From Bacteroidales bacterium UBA1181 (GTDB lineage: Bacteria > Bacteroidota > Bacteroidia > Bacteroidales > Paludibacteraceae), in the NCBI GenBank assembly GCA_002310215.1, contig DBYR01000007.1:1-36155 (forward strand): 36,155 nucleotides of DNA. Direction: 5' to 3'. Position numbers and translations under genes: made by a program. Position 1 is the stretch's first letter; each line of letters starts with the position of its first letter. Below are positions 1-6,512 of this stretch, piece by piece. The notes below the pieces were generated by a model, which was not told the DNA's origin, searched no databases, and worked only from the letters and a program-made list of their open reading frames with translations.

Positions 1-30
1 TTGCACTTCGCATTTGAATGTACGTTGTTG

Positions 31-64
31 TAAATCGTAAATTGTAAATGATTAAATAGTAAAT
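31..64. repeat. TAAATcGTAAAT-type AT-rich intergenic repeat, copy 1
   Basis: A run of near-repeats of GTAAAT and TAAATAG lies just upstream of the ABC-F promoter. The same word family recurs at 15722-15761 (inverted) and 27901-27973, always between genes. No function is evident; it may be a simple slippage-prone spacer. Confidence 0.6.
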
Positions 65-69
65 ATTCT

Positions 70-77
70 TACCTTTG
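70..77 (+). promoter_or_regulatory. Bacteroidetes -7 promoter element (TACCTTTG) of the ABC-F gene
   Basis: TACCTTTG matches the Bacteroidetes sigma-ABfr -7 consensus TAnnTTTG and lies 30 bp before the ATG at 108. No convincing -33 TTTG box is seen at the expected spacing. Confidence 0.55.
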
Positions 78-107
78 CGCCACGAAAATTTATTAGCGTA
101 ATTTCAA

Positions 108-2045
108 ATGATTTCTGTAGATAAACTGACGATTCGATTCGGGAGCGTCACGTTGTTTAATGATATTTCCTATGTGGTGAACCCTAAGGATAAGATTGCC
201 TTAGTCGGGAAGAATGGTGCGGGTAAGAGTACGATGTTGAAGGTCTTCGCGGGCATCCAGCCGCCAACGAGCGGTAGTGTCTCTGTGCCGAAGGATGTCA
301 CGATCGGTTATCTGCCGCAGCACATGATCCACAACGATGGGGTCACTGTCATGGAGGAGGCGGAGAAGGCCTTCTCCGATATTTTCGAGCTCCAGAAGGA
401 GATTGAACGCATGACGGTGGAACTGGCCGAAAGAACCGATTATGAGTCTGCCTCCTACCAACAATTGATCGAGCGTCTGACGCATGCCAACGAGCGTTTG
501 GACATGATGGGCGTGAACAACTTTAAAGGCGAGGTGGAGAAGACACTCTTGGGCCTCGGTTTTGTCCGCTCCGACTTCACCCGCCAGACGAGCGAGTTCA
601 GCGGTGGCTGGCGCATGCGTATCGAATTGGCAAAGATCCTGCTGAAACGTCCTGATGTCCTCTTGTTGGACGAGCCGACCAACCACCTCGACATAGAGTC
701 CATCCAATGGTTGGAGGAGTTCCTCAAATCGAGCGGCAGCGCAGTCATATTGGTGTCGCACGACCGTGCCTTCATCGATGCGGTCACGAACCGTACCATA
801 GAGATCTCTTTAGGCAAGATATACGATTACAAAGTCTCCTATTCCAAATACGTGGAGTTGCGCAAGGAGCGCCGCGAGCAACAGCTGCGGGCTTACGAGA
901 ACCAACAGAAACAGATACAAGACACGGAGGATTTCATCGAACGTTTCCGCTACAAGGCTACCAAGTCCAACCAGGTGCAGTCGCGCATCAAGCAGTTGGA
1001 GAAGCTGGAGATCATCGAGGTGGATGAGGAGGATAACTCCGCTTTGCACCTGAAATTCCCTCCTGCGCCACATTCGGGTACCATCACGGTCGAGGCGCAA
1101 CACTTGACGAAGAGGTATGGCGACAATGTTGTCTTGGAAGATATTGATTTAACGATTAAACGAGGCGAGAAGGTGGCCTTCGTGGGCAAGAACGGTGAGG
1201 GTAAATCCACGCTGGTTAAGTGCATCATGGACCAGATCCCTTATGATGGGACCCTGAAGTTGGGACATCTGGTTAAGATAGGCTATTTCGCCCAGAACCA
1301 GGCCTCTTTATTGGACGAGAACCTTACCGTGTTCGACACGATCGACCGTGTGGCGGTGGGGGATATCCGTACGAAGATCCGTGACATCCTTGGCGCTTTC
1401 ATGTTCGGTGGCGAGGCCTCCGATAAGAAGGTGAAGGTACTGTCGGGTGGTGAACGTACCCGTCTGGCCATGATCCGTCTGTTGTTGGAGCCTGTTAATT
1501 TCTTGGTGCTCGACGAGCCGACCAACCACTTGGACATGCGTTCGAAGGATGTGCTGAAGGACGCTATCAAAGCGTTCAACGGAACGGTGGTTGTGGTATC
1601 CCACGACCGTGAGTTCTTGGATGGCTTGGTGGACAAGGTCTATGAGTTCGGCAACCATAAGATCAAGGAGCATCTCGGAGGCATTTATGATTTCTTACAA
1701 TCGAAGAAACTCTCCTCATTGCAGGAGTTGGAGCGTAAGGTGCAAACACAGACGGTAGAGGCCAAGGAGGTGCAGCCTTCCGACAATAAGCTCTCGTACG
1801 AGGCGAAGAAGGAGTTGACGAAGAAGATCCGCAAGGCCGAGAAGGCGGTGGCGGATTCGGAGGCGGAGATCAACGCTATCGAGCAACGCATCGCAGAGAT
1901 CGAGACGGAGCTGCAAAACCCCGAAAATGCGACGAACACCGCTCTGTTCGATGAATACAAGAAGAAAAAACACGAACTGGAGCAGAAGATGTATGAGTGG
2001 GAGTTGCTCTCCGAAGAGTTGGAGACGGTGAAGGCGCAGGCCTGA
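108..2045 (+). CDS. ABC-F family ATP-binding protein (Uup/YheS-like)
   Basis: This is a 645-residue soluble protein with two ABC ATPase domains and no membrane segment, which is the ABC-F layout. Domain 1 has Walker A GKNGAGKST near residues 34-42, and its signature FSGGWRMR is followed by Walker B LLLDEPTNHLD near 165-196. A charged inter-domain linker rich in Arg, Lys and Gln follows. Domain 2 has Walker A GKNGEGKST near 359-367, then LSGGERTR and LVLDEPTNHLD. The C-terminal 80 residues are a Lys/Glu-rich coiled coil like that of Uup. ABC-F proteins act on the ribosome, rescuing or resolving stalled complexes, and some protect against antibiotics. Housekeeping use is more likely here because no resistance context is seen. 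The start is supported by the -7 box at 70-77. The stop abuts the stop of the opposing nuclease gene. Confidence 0.95.
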   Translation: MISVDKLTIRFGSVTLFNDISYVVNPKDKIALVGKNGAGKSTMLKVFAGIQPPTSGSVSVPKDVTIGYLPQHMIHNDGVTVMEEAEKAFSDIFELQKEIERMTVELAERTDYESASYQQLIERLTHANERLDMMGVNNFKGEVEKTLLGLGFVRSDFTRQTSEFSGGWRMRIELAKILLKRPDVLLLDEPTNHLDIESIQWLEEFLKSSGSAVILVSHDRAFIDAVTNRTIEISLGKIYDYKVSYSKYVELRKERREQQLRAYENQQKQIQDTEDFIERFRYKATKSNQVQSRIKQLEKLEIIEVDEEDNSALHLKFPPAPHSGTITVEAQHLTKRYGDNVVLEDIDLTIKRGEKVAFVGKNGEGKSTLVKCIMDQIPYDGTLKLGHLVKIGYFAQNQASLLDENLTVFDTIDRVAVGDIRTKIRDILGAFMFGGEASDKKVKVLSGGERTRLAMIRLLLEPVNFLVLDEPTNHLDMRSKDVLKDAIKAFNGTVVVVSHDREFLDGLVDKVYEFGNHKIKEHLGGIYDFLQSKKLSSLQELERKVQTQTVEAKEVQPSDNKLSYEAKKELTKKIRKAEKAVADSEAEINAIEQRIAEIETELQNPENATNTALFDEYKKKKHELEQKMYEWELLSEELETVKAQA

Positions 2046-2846
2046 TCACCGCTTCCATTGTGATATGTCCGCACGTTTCTCCAACGCCCTTTCCGTGCGG
2101 TTAGGGAGCCAATTGAAGAAGTCAAAACCTGTGATCCGCTCTATCTCGTCCACGGTGTGGACCGCCTTGTCGTAAGGTTGTTTGTCGTTGTTGTTCTCGA
2201 ATACGAAGCCTATCGCCTTTTCCTCCCCCTTCTTGAGGGAGAGCACCACTTTGAAGAAAGCGTCCGGCACAGCCACCTTGTGTCTCTTCCCGATTGTCTT
2301 AGGCTTGCTGGTCCTGAATATAGGTCCGCATACGATATAGATGCTACTATCCTCTATCGCCCACTTATCCCTGCAGATATTCTCCAACGTTCCCCAGTCT
2401 CCCGCATTCAGCGTGGCGCTTTGGGGACAAATATTGCTTAAGAGGAAACACTCGTCCGCCGCGGTGGAGTCGAAGCGCATGTCCGCGAAGGGCGCCATGT
2501 GTCCACGGCTCAGGTGGATGTTAGTGTGCCTCAGTTCCCGCGAATAGTCGCTATCCTCCACCCTGTAATCCTTCATCACCTTAGGGTCTGGCAGGAACTT
2601 ATTCCTTCGTTTGACGGTGATGGTGGATGCCTCCTCTTGGGTGAGTTGCCAGGAGACCCAGTTAGGGACCAATCGCTCCGTGTTGAAGGATAGGGTATAG
2701 TGTTGATGGTCGATGACGACGCTGTTTTTAGGGCGTTGGCGCACCATCAGGTCCTGGGGTGTCCCTGCATTTCTTTGGAGGGACAAGCATGAGTTTAGAC
2801 ACGATAAGAGGAGCACTGAGAGAATGAGTGTATGTATATGTTTCAT
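2046..2846 (-). CDS. DNA/RNA non-specific endonuclease, predicted lipoprotein (SRGH variant)
   Basis: A 266-residue member of the beta-beta-alpha-metal nuclease family (NUC1/EndoG, PF01223). The N-terminus is a hydrophobic signal with Cys16 and Cys20 as possible lipidation sites (LLLSC, LNSC), so the enzyme probably works in the periplasm or on the surface. The active-site motif reads SRGHMAP at residues 113-119, with His116 as the expected general base. The family usually has DRGH, and eukaryotic EXOG has SRGH. The metal-binding segment SNICPQ...LN.GDW..LE follows, with Asn147 as the expected ligand. A role in digesting extracellular nucleic acid for nutrients is the family expectation, not shown here. 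It lies downstream of the porin hairpin at 2859-2890 with no obvious promoter of its own, so it may depend on read-through. Confidence 0.9.
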   Translation of the reverse strand: MKHIHTLILSVLLLSCLNSCLSLQRNAGTPQDLMVRQRPKNSVVIDHQHYTLSFNTERLVPNWVSWQLTQEEASTITVKRRNKFLPDPKVMKDYRVEDSDYSRELRHTNIHLSRGHMAPFADMRFDSTAADECFLLSNICPQSATLNAGDWGTLENICRDKWAIEDSSIYIVCGPIFRTSKPKTIGKRHKVAVPDAFFKVVLSLKKGEEKAIGFVFENNNDKQPYDKAVHTVDEIERITGFDFFNWLPNRTERALEKRADISQWKR

Positions 2847-2858
2847 GATGGTAAAAAG

Positions 2859-2890
2859 AAAGGCGCATTGCTTATGGACAATGCGCCTTT
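2859..2890 (-). terminator. Rho-independent-type hairpin after the OmpP1/FadL gene
   Basis: A perfect 12-bp inverted repeat (AAAGGCGCATTG and its complement) with an 8-nt loop. On the reverse strand it follows the porin stop by about 18 bp and is followed by a T-rich tract. The nuclease ATG begins only 13 bp further on. Confidence 0.75.
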
Positions 2891-2908
2891 AGGTTGTTTT
2901 TCAATTAG

Positions 2909-4315
2909 TTAGAATCTCCATCCGAAGGATGCGATAATGTTGCGCGTCTTCAGATTCTCTTCCACAGGATCATCTTTTGGACTCAGAGGCATGTTAGGAT
3001 ATAAGAAATCCTTTTGGTTCTGGAATACGTAAGCCAAATCGCAGTAGAAGTGCTCGCCCTTATATCCGGCACCGCCTGTCACATAGAATGAGTTCTGAGG
3101 AATGGTGATGATTCTGAAATTTGAAGTACACTCCGCAATGTCTCTGTCGTAGTTCTTCATTGGACTGGAAGAGATGGCTGTACCTGCGCGGAGGAAGAAT
3201 CCGTCGGCCACTTGTACCTCGGCACCCAATTTGACGGTATGAGTCTTGTTCATCTGCTCTTCCGCCAAGTCTGCCTCGCTTTCGATGTTGATGTCTTTTA
3301 CCTTCATGCGGATCTTCTTGAAGTTCTCGTATTGGTAATCGAGACCGATCATCGCCTTCTTTCCGATAACGAAGCCTACACCAGTCTTGAATTTGAGAGG
3401 AGTTCTCAATGCGTAGCTGAAGTCACCTCCGAAATCATCGAACACGGTAGGACGGTTTTCTGTTGACATCTCCACTCTTTGGTAATCCACGATGTCGTAG
3501 TAGGTTGGTGTTTCGAAGGATGCTCCGATTCTGATCTCGTCGATTGGACGACAGATCGCACCAAACCTAAAGTTGAATCCGTGACCTTCCGCCTCGTATA
3601 TGTTGTCCAAGCTCCAATGCTCGTAGAAGTCAGTAGGAAGAGTCTCCTCGTCATACATGGCTGTCTGTTTGTAGTCGAGCGTAGTGAACCCGAATGCGGC
3701 TCCCACATAGAGCGTGTTGCTGATGTTCAGACCGTATGCGATGTCCCATTGACCCACGTGTCCTTTTTCCATCAAAGTATAGCTTCTTACAACATCGTTT
3801 ACACCTCCTGCGAAATTGGATACGCCTTCCCCGTCGATCAATTGCAGATCTTGGGCGAACTCGTAGATGTTGTCTGGAGCGAAATCGTAGAAATCATCCG
3901 TAACGGAGAAAGGAATCCTTTCGCCCCTGCAACGTGTGTACCTCGAAATATTGTTCAGGCGATTATAGTTGATGCCCAAAGACGAGGTAACGTAGCCGTG
4001 CTTGTTTTTCTTGCTGCCGAAGTTGAGCACGAAGGCGAAATTGTCCAATGCGGCTTTCACTTCCCCGTCGTTGTTGATGTACAGACTTGGCGTGAAAGTC
4101 AGATCCATGCTCCTGTATACGCCCAACGCCGCCGGGTTGTCCTTGATGGCGGACGGGTTACCGCCCAATGCGTTGAATGCACCTGCCATTCCGGAGTAAC
4201 GTGCCGTACCTAAAACAGGGTTTGTCCGGCTAAAACTGAGGGCGTCGAGGTTGTTTTGCGCGAACGACATCCCCGATATTGCCGCAATGCCTATTGTCAT
4301 CAATAATTTTTTCAT
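2909..4315 (-). CDS. OmpP1/FadL-family outer membrane beta-barrel protein
   Basis: A 468-residue protein with a clear signal peptide (MKKLLMTIGIAAISGMSFAQ, cleavage near residue 20). The segment that follows, with TARYSGMAGAFNALGGNPSA and NPAALG, is the conserved N-terminal plug-like region of the OmpP1/FadL/TodX family. The rest alternates polar and hydrophobic residues as in amphipathic beta strands, and the protein ends in an aromatic residue (GWRF), as barrel proteins do. FadL relatives transport long-chain fatty acids or other hydrophobic compounds across the outer membrane. The substrate here cannot be read from sequence. Related Bacteroidetes proteins include PorV-like barrels, but nothing here singles that out. 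It follows the Tyr/Trp-rich gene by 52 bp and may share its transcript; a hairpin terminates it. Confidence 0.85.
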   Translation of the reverse strand: MKKLLMTIGIAAISGMSFAQNNLDALSFSRTNPVLGTARYSGMAGAFNALGGNPSAIKDNPAALGVYRSMDLTFTPSLYINNDGEVKAALDNFAFVLNFGSKKNKHGYVTSSLGINYNRLNNISRYTRCRGERIPFSVTDDFYDFAPDNIYEFAQDLQLIDGEGVSNFAGGVNDVVRSYTLMEKGHVGQWDIAYGLNISNTLYVGAAFGFTTLDYKQTAMYDEETLPTDFYEHWSLDNIYEAEGHGFNFRFGAICRPIDEIRIGASFETPTYYDIVDYQRVEMSTENRPTVFDDFGGDFSYALRTPLKFKTGVGFVIGKKAMIGLDYQYENFKKIRMKVKDINIESEADLAEEQMNKTHTVKLGAEVQVADGFFLRAGTAISSSPMKNYDRDIAECTSNFRIITIPQNSFYVTGGAGYKGEHFYCDLAYVFQNQKDFLYPNMPLSPKDDPVEENLKTRNIIASFGWRF

Positions 4316-4332
4316 TTCCGTATATCTTTAAA

Positions 4333-4367
4333 ATTCTTAACTCTAACTCTTAACTCTTAACTCTCAA
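4333..4367. repeat. 7-bp tandem array (TTAACTC / TTAAGAR type)
   Basis: About five imperfect copies of a heptamer reading CTTAACT fill the 52-bp gap between two reverse-strand genes. Arrays of the same unit occur at 18397-18430 and 29981-30028. Confidence 0.75.
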
Positions 4368-5444
4368 TTACCTACGTCCTCCGCTACGACCGCCACCGCT
4401 GCTACGGCCGCCTCCACTGTAACCGCCGGACGAGCGTCCGCTTGAGGATGGAGAGGAGTAGCTGGAGCGGGAAGAACTGCCCGAGCTGGATGACCTCGTG
4501 CTGGACGAGGAACGGAATGAGTTGCCGCTGGAAGATCTACTGCTTGAGCCACTGCTTCTCATGCTTCCGCTATTGCTGCTGCGGGTGTTGCTGCTCCTCA
4601 CTGAGGATGCCCCACTGTTGTTGCGAGTTGTGTTGCTGCTTCTTACAGTAGTTCCACTGTTGCGGGTTGTGCTATTGCTGCGTACGGTAGTGCCGCTGCT
4701 CCTTCTTGCGTCGGAACCATTGCTGCCACGTACGGCGGAACCTCTGTTGAGTGAAGAACTGGAACCGCTGTTCCTGATCACGCGGGTGCCGCTGGTCCTG
4801 ATCTTATTCCCGTCATGTATGATATGGCGAGGTGACGCGATGTGGCGTGGTGCAGGATGTCTGTAGTAGTGCGGACGTGGGTGATGGTAGTATCCCCAGC
4901 CCCATCCGTAGTGCGGGTACCCCCAGTATGGATCCCAGTAGTAACGGTAGTATGGCCAAGACCAGGAGTAATATCCCAAGTAGTATGGCCTTCCCCAATA
5001 GTATCCGTAATAAGGGTCGGTGTTGATGTACACGGTCGTGGTGGTCGGTGAGCCCGTCTCAGTCTCCTCGTAGCTGTACATCGGAATGCCAGCGTCGTGG
5101 AAACGATTCAATCTCTCCGTATAGGTGTAATCGTCACCTTTCTCAACCATGACGGTGTCCGTGTAGAACTCGCCGTCTGTGATGGACGGATCCTCGACGA
5201 AGATCGTGTCATCGTTGACGCGGACGCTTTGCTGCTGTTTGGTCTTGAGCACCATGGCTTGGTATTGAGCCTTCTTTTTGGCCTCCTCCTTCTCCTTGGC
5301 TTGCTTTTCCGCACGGGCTGCCTCTTCTTCCGCCTCTTTGTCAGCGTCCTCAGAATTGTAGTAGATGTCGTCGACTACAGCGAAGGCGTTGTACGGTAGG
5401 AGTGTGATTCCTAACACGTAGAACATTAATTTTAGAATTTTCAT
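4368..5444 (-). CDS. Exported low-complexity protein: Tyr/Trp-rich segment plus Ser/Arg/Gly tail
   Basis: I do not recognise a named family. The 358 residues divide clearly. Residues 1-22 are a signal peptide ending NAFA. Residues 31-70 are a Glu/Lys/Ala-rich predicted coiled coil. Residues 71-140 are acidic and Thr-rich. Residues 144-196 consist mostly of Tyr, Trp, Gly, Pro and His, with units such as YYWGRPYY and DPYWGYPHYG. Residues 217-358 are a Ser/Arg/Thr/Asn/Gly tail with repeated TTVRSS and RSS words, ending GGRSGGRR. The tail is strongly basic. The start is supported by an unusually good Shine-Dalgarno site and by a -7 box 58 bp upstream. The composition suggests a disordered, sticky envelope protein, possibly binding acidic polymers; that is inference. 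It lies upstream of the OmpP1/FadL gene. Confidence 0.8.
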   Translation of the reverse strand: MKILKLMFYVLGITLLPYNAFAVVDDIYYNSEDADKEAEEEAARAEKQAKEKEEAKKKAQYQAMVLKTKQQQSVRVNDDTIFVEDPSITDGEFYTDTVMVEKGDDYTYTERLNRFHDAGIPMYSYEETETGSPTTTTVYINTDPYYGYYWGRPYYLGYYSWSWPYYRYYWDPYWGYPHYGWGWGYYHHPRPHYYRHPAPRHIASPRHIIHDGNKIRTSGTRVIRNSGSSSSLNRGSAVRGSNGSDARRSSGTTVRSNSTTRNSGTTVRSSNTTRNNSGASSVRSSNTRSSNSGSMRSSGSSSRSSSGNSFRSSSSTRSSSSGSSSRSSYSSPSSSGRSSGGYSGGGRSSGGGRSGGRR

Positions 5445-5452
5445 GGCTTTAC

Positions 5453-5458
5453 CCTCCT
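5453..5458 (-). promoter_or_regulatory. Perfect Shine-Dalgarno AGGAGG upstream of the Tyr/Trp-rich protein
   Basis: On the reverse strand AGGAGG lies 8 nt before the ATG at 5444. Bacteroidetes genes seldom use such sites and none of the other starts examined here has one, so this may mark unusually strong initiation. Confidence 0.6.
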
Positions 5459-5501
5459 ATTATTTAATTCAAAAAAGTAATTTTGTATCATAAAGTTTCG
5501 A

Positions 5502-5509
5502 CAAAGATA
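5502..5509 (-). promoter_or_regulatory. -7 promoter element (TATCTTTG) of the Tyr/Trp-rich gene
   Basis: The reverse strand reads TATCTTTG, a full match to TAnnTTTG, about 57 bp upstream of the ATG at 5444. The same octamer precedes the SanA-like gene and the PorE-like gene. Confidence 0.6.
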
Positions 5510-5638
5510 TTAAAAAAATATTGTAATGAATACATCGTTCCTTTATTTCAACGTTCCGAAGATAGTGGAATGTTTCTGCCCCTGCAAGTGGCTTGGACGT
5601 TTGGTTCATTATTATCGACGAATTAACGTTTTTTATCG

Positions 5639-6478
5639 ATGAAATACATTGAAGTAGTATTCTCTTTCTCTTCTGATGAAGAATATGTTAAGGACTTGCT
5701 GTCCAATGAATTAGGTGGTATTGGGTTCGAAAGTTTCTCCATGGATGGTGACGAGCTCGTGGGGTATGTGCAGGAGACCGTTTTCGACGAATCGGCGCTG
5801 AAATCACTCCTCGAATCCTTCCCCTATGATGACGGTATACGTTTCGTGGCTCGTAAGGCGGAGGACAAGGATTGGAACGAGGAGTGGGAGAAGAACTATT
5901 TCCAGCCGATCGTGATCGGCGACGAGTGCGTGGTGCACGGCTCCTTCCATAAGAACGTGCCGGTGGCTAAATATGACATCGTGATCAACCCTAAGATGGC
6001 CTTCGGTACGGGCTACCATGCCACGACGACCCTCATGATGAAGGCTTTGCTTCGCCTCGATGTCGCTGGCAAACGCTTACTCGACATGGGTTGCGGTACG
6101 GCTATCCTCGCTATCCTCGCCGCTAAAAAGGGCGCTACGGAGGTGGTCGGCATTGATATCGACGAGTGGGCCTACGAGAACGCTAAGGAGAACATCGTCA
6201 TGAACGGAACGCCTGACATCGAGTTGCGCTTGGGTGGCGCGGAGGCGCTGAAAACAGAGACTTTCGATGTGATCTTGGCGAATATTAACCGAAATATATT
6301 GTTGCAGGATATCCGTCATTATGTGGAACGGATGCGTAGCGGTTCCCTGCTCTTCCTGAGCGGTTTCTATGAGTCTGACATACCGGTCATCGAGGAGGAG
6401 GCCCGCCGATATGGCTTGCGGAAGATCTCCCACGAGGAACAGAACGGCTGGGTGGCGGTACGCTTCGAAAAAGCCTGA
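5639..6478 (+). CDS. prmA: Ribosomal protein L11 methyltransferase
   Basis: A 279-residue SAM-dependent methyltransferase that trimethylates lysines and the N-terminus of ribosomal protein L11. The N-terminal 95 residues match the PrmA substrate-recognition domain. The family hallmark NPKMAFGTGYHATT lies at residues 117-130. Motif I is LLDMGCGTAILAI near 147-159, the acidic motif II is VVGIDIDEWA near 169-178, and the catalytic-region motif appears as ANINRNILL. Length and order are normal for Bacteroidetes PrmA. A weak -33/-7 pair (TTTG at 5600-5603 and TAACGTTT at 5624-5631, 20-bp spacing) would place transcription almost at the ATG. The helicase gene follows after 34 bp and is probably cotranscribed. 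Confidence 0.93.
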   Translation: MKYIEVVFSFSSDEEYVKDLLSNELGGIGFESFSMDGDELVGYVQETVFDESALKSLLESFPYDDGIRFVARKAEDKDWNEEWEKNYFQPIVIGDECVVHGSFHKNVPVAKYDIVINPKMAFGTGYHATTTLMMKALLRLDVAGKRLLDMGCGTAILAILAAKKGATEVVGIDIDEWAYENAKENIVMNGTPDIELRLGGAEALKTETFDVILANINRNILLQDIRHYVERMRSGSLLFLSGFYESDIPVIEEEARRYGLRKISHEEQNGWVAVRFEKA

Positions 6479-6512
6479 TTCTCATTTAATTATATATAAA
6501 AACCTAACTGTT

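Noticed and set aside
6369..6512. N-terminal extension of the helicase into prmA
   Set aside because: It needs a non-ATG start, overlaps prmA out of frame and adds a basic, motif-free 48 residues; the MMQTNS start fits the family.
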